DNA of 64,000 bases, from positions 2,604,001-2,668,000 of the forward strand of contig OY969916.1 of NCBI GenBank assembly GCA_963704535.1, written 5' to 3'. Below the pieces are notes generated by a model. It did no database searches and had not been told where the DNA came from. It saw nothing but the letters and a program-made list of their open reading frames with translations. This DNA comes from G963704535 sp963704535 (lineage in GTDB: Bacteria > Chloroflexota > Chloroflexia > Chloroflexales > Roseiflexaceae). The number at the start of each line of letters is the position of its first letter. Within the stretch, counting starts at the first letter, position 1. A program made the position numbers and the translations under genes. Below are positions 1 to 8,396 of this stretch, in pieces.

Positions 1-540
1 GGGCAGGATGTTCCAGACCTGTCCGGCGAGGGTCAGGATCAGGAGGATCGCCAGCACATATACGGGGACGATCTGCCCGACCATCGAGAAGCTGGTCACA
101 ATATAGTCGATCCAGGTGTTGCGCCGGAAGCCGGCGAGCACGCCCAGCGGGATGCCCACCAGCAGGGCCAGGCCGATGCCCAGAAACACGATCAGCATGG
201 TACGCGGCAGGCGCTCCTTCACCATGGTCTCGATCAGCACGCTGGGAGTCTGGAAGGAGGGGCCGAACTTGAGGGTAACCGCCTTGCTGACATAGGTCCA
301 GATCTGAACATACAGCGGCTTGTTCAGGCCATAGCGCTCCTCGAACAGTTGGCGCTGCATACGGTAGGCCTCGCTGTTCTGGTTGACCTGCGTCGACATC
401 ACCGAATAGGCGCGCTGGACATCGAGGTAGTTACCCGGCGCGAGCCAGAGCAGCGTGTAGGAGATGCTGATGATCACGACCAGGGAGATCGCCATCATGG
501 CGAAACGCTTGACCAGGAACGTGAGGAAGCTTAAGTTCAT
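1..540 (-). CDS. ABC transporter permease, OppB/DppB type (3' end outside window)
   Basis: Inner-membrane permease subunit of a peptide/oligosaccharide-type ABC importer. Translating the minus strand from the ATG at 538-540 gives 180 codons without a stop, running off the window edge. The protein begins with a basic N-terminus (MNLSFLTFLVKRFAMM), then a first transmembrane helix ending in YTLLWLAPGN. A periplasmic stretch follows, with RYGLNKPLYVQIWTYV, as is usual for OppB/DppB permeases. Then come TM segments around LPRTMLIVFLGIGLALLVG and the start of the next helix. It lies 147 bp downstream of a solute-binding lipoprotein on the same strand and is very likely its partner. The C-terminal helices and EAA loop are not visible, so substrate class is inferred from the partner only. 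Confidence 0.9.
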   Translation of the reverse strand, partial: MNLSFLTFLVKRFAMMAISLVVIISISYTLLWLAPGNYLDVQRAYSVMSTQVNQNSEAYRMQRQLFEERYGLNKPLYVQIWTYVSKAVTLKFGPSFQTPSVLIETMVKERLPRTMLIVFLGIGLALLVGIPLGVLAGFRRNTWIDYIVTSFSMVGQIVPVYVLAILLILTLAGQVWNILP

Positions 541-576
541 AGGTTCCTCCTATCCTACAGCACGAATTGTGGTGGG

Positions 577-672
577 ATGGGGTTTGTGGGGAGGGCCGCA
601 GCCCTCCCCACGCCCCTCCCGCTGATTGCCTAGTGGGGTTTGTGGGGAGGGCCGCAGCCCTCCCACAAATCT
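577..672. repeat. Duplicated GC hairpin between binding protein and permease genes
   Basis: Two near-identical copies of a G-rich/C-rich palindrome (588-609 and 642-666, core GGGGAGGGCCGCAGCCCTCC) are separated by about 30 bp and share the flank GGGGTTTGTG. Each can form a strong stem with a short CGCA-type loop. The position, between the binding-protein stop and the permease start, fits an attenuator or mRNA-stabilising element that lets the binding protein be made in excess. That role is inference. Confidence 0.6.
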
Positions 673-687
673 CGCGCCTATTCTACC

Positions 688-2775
688 CTATTCCGTCCAC
701 GTGAGGTACTGGAACTGGAAGATGTGGCCCCAGGACAGCCTGTTGAGGACGATGCCTGAGACGTGCGGATCGGTGGTGTAGAAGGTCTTGTCATTATAGA
801 TCGGAACCATCCAGGCCGCGTCGACGGCGAGTTGCTGGAGCTTGACCACCTCGTCCTGCGCCTCCTCAATCGACGACTGGCGCAGCTCGATCATCAGCCG
901 CTGGGCCTGCTTGTTCATGTCGGTGAGGTCTTCGTACTGCGCGACGCTCTGCTCCTCGCGCAGGATCATGTCCAGGGCGTTCTGGTAAGCAGCCAGCTTG
1001 CCTGCGTCGTCGGTAGCCCCCTGGTACTCCTTGGTGATCGCCGCGAACTGCTCTGTAAAGGTGGGCGTGAGCTTCATGGTCTCGCCCCAAGAGTTGTTCT
1101 CGGCGGCGATGATCTGCTGGCGCTTCTCGGTGGCGGCCTTGGCGCGCGCTTCCAGCTCGGCCCAGTCGCCGGCTGCCGTGGTCTTCCGGGCTTCCTCGAT
1201 CTGATCCTGGAAGGTGGCATACTCGGCCATGCCGCCCGGTTTGTAGTCCATGAACCACCAGGTGTGGCTGGAGTTCAACAGCAGGTCCAGCGGCTGGAAC
1301 CAGTTCATGGGGCCGCCCAGCGTAGCGTAGCCGGGATTGAAGTCCTTGTTGAAGTTCGACCACTGGAGGGTGTTGTAGACCGGCGCCTCGTTGTTCTGGA
1401 TGACGATCGGCACCCCCAGGTTATCCTGCCACATCTTGACCACTGCCTCGATCACCGGCATCTGCGGGTCGTTGGCCGGCGGGGCGTAGAAGGTCAGCTC
1501 CGGGAAGCCCTGGCCGTTCGGGAAGCCGGCCTCGGCCAGCAGTTGCTTGGCCTTCTCGACATCGTAGGGCAGCGGCTTGATCTGGCTGGTCACGGCCGGG
1601 TCGCCGGTGAAGGCGTCGGTCGGGACGGCCATGCCCTTGAGCACCTGGTCGGTGATGGCTTTCTTATCGATCGCCATGGCGAAGGCTTGGCGCACGCGCA
1701 GGTCGGACAGCGGGCCGGGATCGATCGCGCGATCGTACTGGATGCCGCGCCAGATCAGATCCTGAACCTGTTCCTTCATGTTGTCCTTCATCTCGGGGAT
1801 GTTCTGGGCGTAGGCGAGTTGGCTGGGGTCCTCCAGGAAGGTGAACTGGATCTCGCCATTCTCGAAGGCTTGCAGGCGGGCATTGGCATCCGGGTAGGGC
1901 TTCAGGACGATCGTGCCCACATTGCCGATGCCGTCGCCGACATAGTTCGGGTTGCGCTTCAGTGTGACATCGCCGCCGCTGACCCATTCGGTGACGACAT
2001 ACGGCCCGTTGAACACCGCAACTTTGGGGTCCCACCAGTCCTCGGGGTGCTCCGCAAGGCTCTTGGAGTTGATCGGCATCGAGGTCGAGATCGCCAGCAG
2101 GTTCGGGAAGGCGGCGTTGCCCTCGATCAGCGTCACCTCAAGGGTGTAATCGTCGATTACCTTGATGCCCAGTTCGTCGTCTTTCACCGCGCCATTCTTG
2201 TAGGCCCAGCCGTTCTTGATCTGGCCCCACGGCCCGGCCCACATCGGGGCATCCTTGAGCGGTGGGCTCATCAGGCGCCTCCAGGCGCCGGCGTAGTCGT
2301 TCGCGGTGACGGGGTCGCCATTGGACCACTTCTTGTCCTGGCGCATCTTGATCGTCCAGACGGTGTTATCGGCGTTGGGCGTGGCGCTCTCGGCGACCTT
2401 GGGCACCACCTTCAGCTCCGGGGAGTAGCCGTAGAGACCCTCGAAGACCGTCCCCTGCGAGACCAGCAACTGCGATGACCAGAAGGCGTGATCAAAGCTG
2501 GTGATTCCGTCGCGGAGATACGGGAGGTTGACGGTGACATCCAGGACATCTCCTGTCGGCTGGGCCTGTTCTGCCGTGGCCTGGGGCGCTGCCGTCGCCG
2601 CTACCGGCGCCGCTGTGGCATCGGTTGTGGCCGGGGCGGTTGTTGCCGCCGGGGCTGCGGCTGTGGCCGCGCTGGGCGGCGTCTCCACTGCCGGCCCGCC
2701 GCACGCCGCGATCAGCGGCACGATCAGGATGAGAAGAGCGACCATGCTCATGGGGAACCTGTGCTTCTTGACCAT
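688..2775 (-). CDS. ABC transporter substrate-binding lipoprotein (SBP_bac_5, peptide family)
   Basis: Extracytoplasmic solute receptor of an Opp/Dpp-type ABC importer. The start at 2775 is chosen over the longer upstream reading because a GGAGGA sits about 9 nt before it and because it places a lipoprotein signal peptide at the N-terminus: hydrophobic MVALLILIVPLIAAC with lipobox IAAC at Cys25. An Ala/Thr/Pro-rich linker (about residues 30-75) leads into the SBP_bac_5 domain. Family features include the WTIKMRQDKKWSNGDPVTAND block and the DLRVRQAFAMAIDK block. At 695 residues it is longer than typical DppA/OppA (about 530-550), owing to the linker and an insert near residues 500-600 containing a coiled-coil-like EEARKTTAAGDWAELEARAKA stretch. 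The permease follows and a LacI regulator precedes it on the same strand. Confidence 0.92.
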   Translation of the reverse strand: MVKKHRFPMSMVALLILIVPLIAACGGPAVETPPSAATAAAPAATTAPATTDATAAPVAATAAPQATAEQAQPTGDVLDVTVNLPYLRDGITSFDHAFWSSQLLVSQGTVFEGLYGYSPELKVVPKVAESATPNADNTVWTIKMRQDKKWSNGDPVTANDYAGAWRRLMSPPLKDAPMWAGPWGQIKNGWAYKNGAVKDDELGIKVIDDYTLEVTLIEGNAAFPNLLAISTSMPINSKSLAEHPEDWWDPKVAVFNGPYVVTEWVSGGDVTLKRNPNYVGDGIGNVGTIVLKPYPDANARLQAFENGEIQFTFLEDPSQLAYAQNIPEMKDNMKEQVQDLIWRGIQYDRAIDPGPLSDLRVRQAFAMAIDKKAITDQVLKGMAVPTDAFTGDPAVTSQIKPLPYDVEKAKQLLAEAGFPNGQGFPELTFYAPPANDPQMPVIEAVVKMWQDNLGVPIVIQNNEAPVYNTLQWSNFNKDFNPGYATLGGPMNWFQPLDLLLNSSHTWWFMDYKPGGMAEYATFQDQIEEARKTTAAGDWAELEARAKAATEKRQQIIAAENNSWGETMKLTPTFTEQFAAITKEYQGATDDAGKLAAYQNALDMILREEQSVAQYEDLTDMNKQAQRLMIELRQSSIEEAQDEVVKLQQLAVDAAWMVPIYNDKTFYTTDPHVSGIVLNRLSWGHIFQFQYLTWTE

Positions 2776-2996
2776 TTCCTGTTCCTCCTCTTTGAGATGC
2801 ACAACCTCGAACCGAGCGACGTGATCCGTGCTACCCGATGCGTGTACCGACCCACCCATCGACATCACGCATCACGCGCAGATGATTTTAATCTCCCATG
2901 CGATAAGGCGGTCAGTAGCTGCTCCCAATCACCCCCTTTGCTCGATCATAGGCGTCGGCTCCGGCGGCTAGGCCGGTGCTTTGCTCTGCCACAGGA

Positions 2997-3166
2997 GTTA
3001 CGCAGTTATCTTGGAGGCGTGGTCTCGGCCTTCGGCAGCAAGGTACTTTCTCTTCCTTTTATCGACGATTTTCGCCCGGTCGGGCGAAAATCGTCGATAA
3101 AAAAAGATAGGATGAAGTACCTTGCTGCCGCAGGCAAGAGCGGCGTTGCGGTCGCCACCACGTAAT
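2997..3166. repeat. Dispersed palindromic element, copy 1 (46-nt hairpin)
   Basis: The LacI/binding-protein gap (2776-3269) holds a nested palindrome. The core hairpin (3057-3102) has two perfectly complementary 22-nt arms around GT. Outside it, GGCAGCAAGGTACTT (3034-3048) pairs with AAGTACCTTGCTGCC (3115-3129). Copies occur at 55870-56000 and 56835-57021. Arm bases change in matched pairs between copies, so the fold is kept. It could act as an mRNA hairpin or be a MITE-like element. The rest of this gap shows nothing recognisable apart from the upstream ribosome-binding site of the lipoprotein. Confidence 0.7.
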
Positions 3167-3269
3167 CCCTGTCATTCACAAAAAGGCTTCGTCTCGGATT
3201 GGGTAATCGACCTGCATCAAAAAGCGTACCACTAAACTCAGCCCCTCAACCCCCCTTTTTCCAAAGGCT

Positions 3270-4301
3270 CTAGTCGCGGGCCGGGCGCACCGATTGGCGT
3301 TCGATTAGCGTGGGCCGCAGAACGGTAGTCACACAACTCATGGTGGGAAACGCGGCCCGGTTCGCCAGGAGCTGTACGGCCAGCCGGCCTAGGCTCAGTT
3401 TATCGACTCGCATCGTCGTCAGCGCCGGGGTCACGTGCGCGGCCAGGTCGATGTCGTCGAAGCCGATAATCGATAGGTCGTCCGGCACGCTACGGCCAAG
3501 CGCTTGGGCCGCCTGCATCACCGCAATCGCCATCGCGTCGTTGCAGCAGAACAGGGCCGTGATGCGCGGGAAGCGCCGGAGCAGGTCGGCGGCGGCTTCG
3601 GCGGCCTGCTCAGACGGGATATGGCTGTCGGCGAAATACTGCGGCGTTATGCCGTGCTCTTGCAGCGCCTGGAGATAACCGCGGCGGCGCTCCTCGATGC
3701 TGGGATACGCGCTGGGCAAACTGCCAACCAGGCCGATATGCCGATGCTCGTTCCTAATCAGGTAGGAGACCGCCTCGTGTGCGCCACGGAAGTTATCGGA
3801 GACCACCGAGTCGTAGGTATGCTCGACCGCATAGGCATCGACCAGGACTGTCGACATGGTGCGGCGCTCCATCATGCGCCCGATGGTCGGATCGACAAAC
3901 GCCCCAACCAGCAGCAGACCATCCAGATCATCCTCCAGGAGCATACGTGGCAATTCCTGGGGATAGTTGTCCACGTCGACGGACATGGTCGCGTAGAGTA
4001 GATTGATCTGCTGCTGGCGACAGGCCATCTCGATGCCGGCGACCACGGGCGCGTAGAACTGGTTGGTCTGCGGCACGTTGTCGGCTCGCACTTTAAGGAG
4101 CAGGCCAACTCGTTGAAGCTGGCGAGCCGACATCGGATCGGCCTGGGAGCGTCTGCGGTAGCCAAGGCCACGGGCCACCTCAAGGACACGCTGGCGGGTC
4201 TCTTCGTTGATGCCGGGCTTGTCCCGCAACACCAGCGAAACTGTCGCGAGCGAGACGCCACTCTGGCGCGCAATGTCTTCCAGGGTGACGCGCTGGCTCA
4301 T
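3270..4301 (-). CDS. LacI-family transcriptional regulator
   Basis: DNA-binding sugar-responsive repressor or activator. Residues 4-50 are a LacI HTH with hinge: VTLEDIARQSGVSLATVSL followed by LRDKPGINEETRQRVLEVAR and LGYRRR. The remainder (about 60-343) is a periplasmic-binding-protein-like effector domain, with blocks such as GLLLVGAFVDP, DSVVSDNFRGAHEAVSYLI, HIGLVGSLP, ALFCCNDAMAIAVMQAAQAL and LSIIGFDDIDLAAHVTPALTT. At 343 residues it is full length. It is encoded upstream of, and in the same direction as, the ABC binding protein and permease, so it probably controls that importer and itself. A sugar-type regulator beside a peptide-type binding protein suggests that the importer may carry an oligosaccharide, as many SBP_bac_5 systems do. 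A candidate operator lies about 200 bp upstream. Confidence 0.93.
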   Translation of the reverse strand: MSQRVTLEDIARQSGVSLATVSLVLRDKPGINEETRQRVLEVARGLGYRRRSQADPMSARQLQRVGLLLKVRADNVPQTNQFYAPVVAGIEMACRQQQINLLYATMSVDVDNYPQELPRMLLEDDLDGLLLVGAFVDPTIGRMMERRTMSTVLVDAYAVEHTYDSVVSDNFRGAHEAVSYLIRNEHRHIGLVGSLPSAYPSIEERRRGYLQALQEHGITPQYFADSHIPSEQAAEAAADLLRRFPRITALFCCNDAMAIAVMQAAQALGRSVPDDLSIIGFDDIDLAAHVTPALTTMRVDKLSLGRLAVQLLANRAAFPTMSCVTTVLRPTLIERQSVRPARD

Positions 4302-4313
4302 CGTCTTTCCTAA

Positions 4314-4403
4314 GAGACTGCCTGAAGGGGGAGTTTGAGGGGCAACCCCTCAAGATCCCTTCCACCACAGATCGCGAGGGCACGCGGGCCTTTCAGACAG
4401 TTC
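4314..4403. repeat. Dispersed 97-bp-type palindromic repeat (diverged copy)
   Basis: Begins GAGACTGCCTGAAGGGGG and ends CCTTTCAGACAGTTC, giving imperfect terminal inverted repeats. Inside is GAGTTTGAGGGGCAACCCCTCAAG, a short palindrome common to the family. It lies just upstream of the lacI start codon. The 4302-4910 gap also holds a possible operator (4498-4513), an AT-rich stretch (about 4600-4730) and a heptamer array (4737-4798); nothing coding was seen. Confidence 0.6.
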
Positions 4404-4497
4404 CTAAAATACGCCAGCTAAACTTTAGCTCTTTTTCGCCACTAAGAACGGTTGTTCTTCCATGAAAGCTGTTTTTACTACCAAATATAGCGGTACG

Positions 4498-4513
4498 AGA
4501 GAGCGCTCCCATA
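4498..4513. promoter_or_regulatory. Candidate LacI-family operator
   Basis: AGAGAGCGCTCCCATA contains the palindromic core GAGCGCTC and closely matches the TGGGAGCGCTCCCA consensus shared by many LacI-family regulators. It lies about 200 bp upstream of the lacI-type gene at 4301. Binding by that protein is inference. Confidence 0.4.
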
Positions 4514-4736
4514 ACAGCACATCCGAGCTGATCGAGGCGATGAATCACAGGTCAAGATGCGGCGTACGCGGATCGACCCTTGGCGGGGGGTTAGCGGCCA
4601 AATTTATTAAAATAACATAAATCGATGCGCCTAGTATAGGATGAAAGCCATGAGATGTCAAGAGGGTTTATCATTCAATTTTTAGTAAAGTATTTAAGTG
4701 ACTGCATGGGGTATTGAAAATTGTAAAGCGTCCCGG

Positions 4737-4798
4737 CGTGAAACGTGAAACGTGATGCGTGAGGGCCTTTCACGTTTCACGTTTTACGTTTCACGCGC
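4737..4798. repeat. Inverted heptamer array (CGTGAAA type)
   Basis: Tandem 7-nt units CGTGAAA, CGTGAAA, CGTGATG, CGTGAGG are followed by the reverse-complement series TTTCACG, TTTCACG, TTTTACG, TTTCACG. The result is a long imperfect hairpin. It is one of more than fifteen intergenic arrays with the same 7-nt period but different unit sequences. Confidence 0.75.
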
Positions 4799-4910
4799 GC
4801 TTTGGGGTGAAGAAGTTCAGAGTCCCCTGGCGAATGCTTCAAAGAAGGCAATGGCAGGTGTGGTACAATCGGTCGCGACCAGCGAGCCCAAGCATAAGGA
4901 GACCAGCTCT

Positions 4911-5900
4911 ATGTATCGTCCAGCCGACACGCGCTATGATTTGATGCACTACCAGCGCTGCGGTCGCAGCGGGCTCAAGCTCCCGGCCATCTCGCTGGGG
5001 CTCTGGCACAATTTCGGTGGGGTCGATCGGCTTGAAACGGCGCGAGCCATGCTCCTGCGGGCCTTCGACCTGGGGATCACGCACTTCGACCTGGCCAATA
5101 ACTACGGGCCGCCGCCCGGCTCGGCCGAAACGACCTTCGGCCACATCCTGCGGCACGACCTGGCCGCCTACCGCGACGAGCTGATTATCTCCACCAAAGC
5201 CGGCTACCTAATGTGGCCCGGCCCCTACGGCGAGTGGGGCTCGCGCAAGTATCTCGTCGCCAGCCTGGATCAAAGCCTGCGGCGCATGGGGCTGGAATAT
5301 GTTGACATCTTCTATCATCATCGCCCCGATCCCGAAACCCCGCTGGAAGAAACAATCGGCGCGCTCGATGCGATTGTGCGGAGCGGGAAGGCGCTATATG
5401 CCGGTATCTCATCCTATACACCCCAGCAGACGCGCCAGGCCGCCGCGCTGCTGAAGGCGCTGGGAACGCCGTGTTTGATCCACCAACCCAGCTACAACAT
5501 GTTCAACCGCTGGATCGAGGACGGCCTGCTGGAGGCCCTGCGCGAGGAGGGGATGGGCTGTATCGTCTTTTCGCCGCTGGCGCAGGGGATGTTGACCGAC
5601 AAGTACCTGGCTGGGATTCCAGCCGAGTCGCGCGCGGCGCAGCCGCACGGGTTCCTCAAGCCGGAGCAGATCACCGACGACAAACGGGCCAAGGTGCGCC
5701 GGCTCCAGGCGCTAGCCTCTGAGCGCGGCCAAACGCTGGCCCAGATGGCGCTGGCCTGGGTACTGCGCCACCCCGAGGTCACGTCGGCGCTGATCGGTGC
5801 CAGCCGCCCGGAGCAGATCGAGGATGCGGTGGGCCTGCTCGCGAAGCCCACTTTTACTCCTGATGAGTTACAGGCGATCGAGACGATTCTTACAACGTGA
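4911..5900 (+). CDS. Aldo/keto reductase, YghZ/L-glyceraldehyde-3-phosphate reductase type
   Basis: NAD(P)H-dependent cytoplasmic reductase of the aldo/keto reductase (TIM barrel) family. The start at 4911 (MYRPADTRYDLMHYQRCGRS) follows AAGGAG at a normal distance and matches the typical N-terminus of the YghZ subgroup. The longer upstream reading runs through a repeat array and is not credible. Expected catalytic tetrad positions are visible: Asp and Tyr in FDLANNYGPP, Lys in ISTKAGYLMWPGPYGEWGSR and His in YVDIFYHHRPDPETPLEET. The GPYGEWGSRKYLVASLDQSL segment is characteristic of YghZ. C-terminal ALIGASRPEQIEDAVG binds the cofactor. It has 329 residues, full length for the family. The next gene starts 14 bp after its stop, so the two are probably co-transcribed. 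The physiological substrate cannot be told from sequence. Confidence 0.93.
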   Translation: MYRPADTRYDLMHYQRCGRSGLKLPAISLGLWHNFGGVDRLETARAMLLRAFDLGITHFDLANNYGPPPGSAETTFGHILRHDLAAYRDELIISTKAGYLMWPGPYGEWGSRKYLVASLDQSLRRMGLEYVDIFYHHRPDPETPLEETIGALDAIVRSGKALYAGISSYTPQQTRQAAALLKALGTPCLIHQPSYNMFNRWIEDGLLEALREEGMGCIVFSPLAQGMLTDKYLAGIPAESRAAQPHGFLKPEQITDDKRAKVRRLQALASERGQTLAQMALAWVLRHPEVTSALIGASRPEQIEDAVGLLAKPTFTPDELQAIETILTT

Positions 5901-5914
5901 CGGAGGAGCATTGC

Positions 5915-6415
5915 ATGGCGACCATCCGGCAGATCAACCACGCCACCCTGATCGTCGGCGATCTCGACGCCGCGCGAGCCTTCTACGAAGGGGCGCTGGG
6001 CCTGGAGCCGCTGCCCGCTTTCAACTTCGACTACCCGGCGCAGTTCTACCGCATCAACGAGCAGCAGCAGCTCCACCTCAGCGAGTGGGCCGACCAACCG
6101 TCGTTTCGCGGCCACGTCTGCCTGCAAGTCGACGATTGGAGCGCCATGTTCTACCGCATGCGCGAGCTGGACGCGATCGACACCGCGCCGTGGGGCCGGG
6201 CACGCCGCCTGCCCGACGGCGCCATGCAGCTCTTCGTGCGCGACCCGGCCGGCAACCTGCTGGAACTCGTGAGCCAGCCGGGCGCGCCCGTGGACGCGGC
6301 GATCTTCGCCGACGCGCTGGTCGAGTCCGACGCGACCATGTACGTCTCGCAGCGCAACGACGGTCGCGGGCTGCGCGGCGCCGGCGCCACGCTCTACCAC
6401 CCCCGCGAGGACTGA
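5915..6415 (+). CDS. VOC-family (glyoxalase/bleomycin resistance-like) protein
   Basis: Vicinal-oxygen-chelate fold protein of 166 residues. The ATG at 5915 is preferred to an upstream GTG because GGAGGA sits 8 nt before it. Visible features: INHATLIVGDLDAARAFYEG (first beta-alpha unit with a metal-ligand His), a Leu/Glu-rich middle, then HVCLQVDDWSAMFYRM and LFVRDPAGNLLELVSQ, the canonical second half with metal ligands His and Glu. It forms a pair with the aldo/keto reductase just upstream (14-bp gap). Together they suggest reduction or isomerisation of a small aldehyde or sugar derivative, but the substrate is unknown. The gene is followed by a non-coding stretch of repeats. Confidence 0.85.
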   Translation: MATIRQINHATLIVGDLDAARAFYEGALGLEPLPAFNFDYPAQFYRINEQQQLHLSEWADQPSFRGHVCLQVDDWSAMFYRMRELDAIDTAPWGRARRLPDGAMQLFVRDPAGNLLELVSQPGAPVDAAIFADALVESDATMYVSQRNDGRGLRGAGATLYHPRED

Positions 6416-6417
6416 CA

Positions 6418-6493
6418 AGATGACAAGGTGACAAGATGACAAGGTGAAGAGGAACCTGAGGATGGAGGATGGAGGATGGAGGATGGAGGATGG
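6418..6493. repeat. Heptamer tandem repeats (GACAAGG and GGATGGA types)
   Basis: Two adjacent 7-nt arrays: alternating GATGACAAGGTGACAA units (6418-6446), then five consecutive GGATGGA-type units (6460-6493). Both are non-coding and lie directly after the VOC gene. A further array (CACTTCACGCTTCACG type) closes the gap at 6682-6727. Confidence 0.75.
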
Positions 6494-6516
6494 ACAACCA
6501 AGCGCCGAGCCAGGGC

Positions 6517-6680
6517 ACGTAAGGGCGTATTGCATACGCCCCCCACCGAACTCCGAAGCACCGAGCACCTGTAGGGCAGGCCCTCCGTGGCCGCCCGCCC
6601 TCCGTGGCCGCCCACCCTCCGTGGCCGCCCGCCCTCCGTGGCCGCCCACCCTCCGGTCGCCCGCCCTCCGTGGCCGCCTA
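6517..6680 (+). repeat. REP-like dispersed element, copy A
   Basis: Starts with the palindrome GGGCGTATTGCATACGCCC (6523-6541), then CCGAACTCCGAAGCACCGAG, CACCTGTAGGGCAGGCCCTC, and a tandem run of CCGTGGCCGCCCGCCCT-type units to about 6680. Related copies lie at 11939-12056 (opposite strand) and 18543-18720. It fills most of the 6416-6732 gap, and no gene was seen there. Confidence 0.7.
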
Positions 6681-6732
6681 CGCAACACACTTCACGCTTC
6701 ACGTTTCACGCTTCACGTAAATCGTAAATGCA

Positions 6733-8160
6733 CTAGGCATCGGGAATGCGATAGGCGCGCTTCGCCAGGCTGTAGGCGCACGCGTAGGCCATCTCGGCGG
6801 CCTCGTCTTCGGCCAGCAGCCCCTGCACAACCAGCCCAGCCAGCCAGTCGCAGCTCACCCGCCGCCAGACATCGTGGCGCGCCGGGATCGACGCAAACGC
6901 GCGCGTATCGTCGTTGAACCCGGCGGTGTTGTACAGCCCGGCCGTCTCGACCACCCGATCGAAGAAGCGCCGCATCCCGTTCACGCTATCGAAGAACCAC
7001 CACGGCGGGCCGAGCAGCACGGCCGGGTAGTGGCCGGCCAGCGGGGCCAGTTCGCGGCTGTAGGTGCTCTCGTCCAGGGTGAACAGGATCAGCCGGAAGC
7101 GCTCATCGGCGCCGTAGGCATTCAACAGCGGCTGCAAGTTGCGGGTCCACTCGGTCGCGATCGGGATGTCGGCGCCCATATCGGCCCCGAAGCGCGCGAA
7201 GACGGCCGCGTTGTGGTCGCGCCGGCTGCCCACATGCAACTGCATCACCAGCCCGTCCTCGACGCTCATGCGGGCGAACTCGATCAGCATGTGCGCGGTG
7301 AAACGGGCCGCGTCCTCGTCGCCGGCCTGGCCGCGCAGCGCCCGCTCGAAGATCGCGCCGGCCTCGCGGGCGCTCAGATGCGCGGTGTAGGGCGTCAGCG
7401 CGGCATGGTCGGTCGCCAGCGCGCCCCGCCCCTTGAAGAACGCGCGCCGCTGCTCCAAGGCCCGCAGGAACGCGGCGTAGTCGCCGATGTCGACGCCGGC
7501 CGCATCGCCGAGCGCCGCGACCTGGGCCGCCCACGCCGGGCTGCCGATATTCACCACCGCGTCGGGGCGGAACGTGGGCCGGATATGGCCTAGCCCCTCG
7601 GCGTGCAGCCGCCGGTGGTGCTCCAGGCTGTCGGCCGCCACATCGGTGGTACTGAGCAGCTCGATATTGAAGCGACCGAGCAGCGCGCGCGGCGTGAACG
7701 CCGGGTCGGCCAGCCGCGCCTCCAAGTGATCATAGATCCGCTGGGCGCTGGCCCCGGTCAGCCGCTCCTGCACCCCGAACAGGTTGACCAGCTCGTCGGC
7801 CAGCCACAGCCCGGTCGGCGTAGCGCGGAACAGGTGGAAATGATCGGCGAAGCGCTGCCAGATCCGGCGGTGATCGGTCTCGACCGGCGCTCCATCGCGG
7901 GCCGGCACGCCCAGATCCTCCAGCGCGACCCCCTGGCTGTAGAGCATGCGAAAGATATAATGATCGGGGATAATGAACAGCTCTGCCGGTGTGCCCAGGC
8001 GTGCGGCGGGGTCGGACAGCAGCGCCGGGGGCACGTGGCCGTGCGGGCAGATCAGCGGCAGGTCTTTGACCGAGGCATACAGCTCGCGCGCCACCGCCCG
8101 CTGGGCCGGGTCGGCGTCAAAGCAGCGATCGGGCGCGAGCACCCACGGAATCTCTGACAT
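6733..8160 (-). CDS. uxaC: Glucuronate isomerase (uronate isomerase)
   Basis: Interconverts D-glucuronate/D-fructuronate and D-galacturonate/D-tagaturonate in hexuronate catabolism; an amidohydrolase-fold cytoplasmic enzyme. The start at 8160 (MSEIPWVLAPDRCFDADP) has AAAGGC upstream and removes a non-conserved leader from the longest reading. Visible family features include LPLICPHGHVPPALL (metal-binding HxH region), a long helical insert, LVMQLHVGSRRDHN, FRLILFTLDESTYSRELAPL, HYPAVLLGPPWWFFDS and FNDDTRAFASIPARHDVWRR. At 475 residues it is full length. It is separated from the other galacturonate genes (12258-18510) but fits the same pathway alongside the UxaE-type epimerase at 17065. Confidence 0.92.
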   Translation of the reverse strand: MSEIPWVLAPDRCFDADPAQRAVARELYASVKDLPLICPHGHVPPALLSDPAARLGTPAELFIIPDHYIFRMLYSQGVALEDLGVPARDGAPVETDHRRIWQRFADHFHLFRATPTGLWLADELVNLFGVQERLTGASAQRIYDHLEARLADPAFTPRALLGRFNIELLSTTDVAADSLEHHRRLHAEGLGHIRPTFRPDAVVNIGSPAWAAQVAALGDAAGVDIGDYAAFLRALEQRRAFFKGRGALATDHAALTPYTAHLSAREAGAIFERALRGQAGDEDAARFTAHMLIEFARMSVEDGLVMQLHVGSRRDHNAAVFARFGADMGADIPIATEWTRNLQPLLNAYGADERFRLILFTLDESTYSRELAPLAGHYPAVLLGPPWWFFDSVNGMRRFFDRVVETAGLYNTAGFNDDTRAFASIPARHDVWRRVSCDWLAGLVVQGLLAEDEAAEMAYACAYSLAKRAYRIPDA

Positions 8161-8396
8161 AGCTGCGGCCTTTCGGTGTATGTACGCCGTAAAGTGGCAC
8201 GCACTATAGCACCGGCCCATTTGGATGTCAAGCTGTCTGATAGGTTGACGGGCGCACCTGAGTCCACTATTAGTAGCTGATCATCGCGATCTCAGCTTTG
8301 CATAAGTACTTACCCATTCTCTCCGGCGCACCCACATGCTATGCTCATTTTCTCCAAAGACAAGGAGGCAACTTCCAAACTACCGGAGGTGTGGCG

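Noticed and set aside
763..2478. Long plus-strand open frame (571 codons) opposite the substrate-binding lipoprotein
   Set aside because: High GC produces long antisense frames; its composition (Leu/Arg/Gly/His-rich) resembles no protein, and the minus strand encodes a clear lipoprotein.
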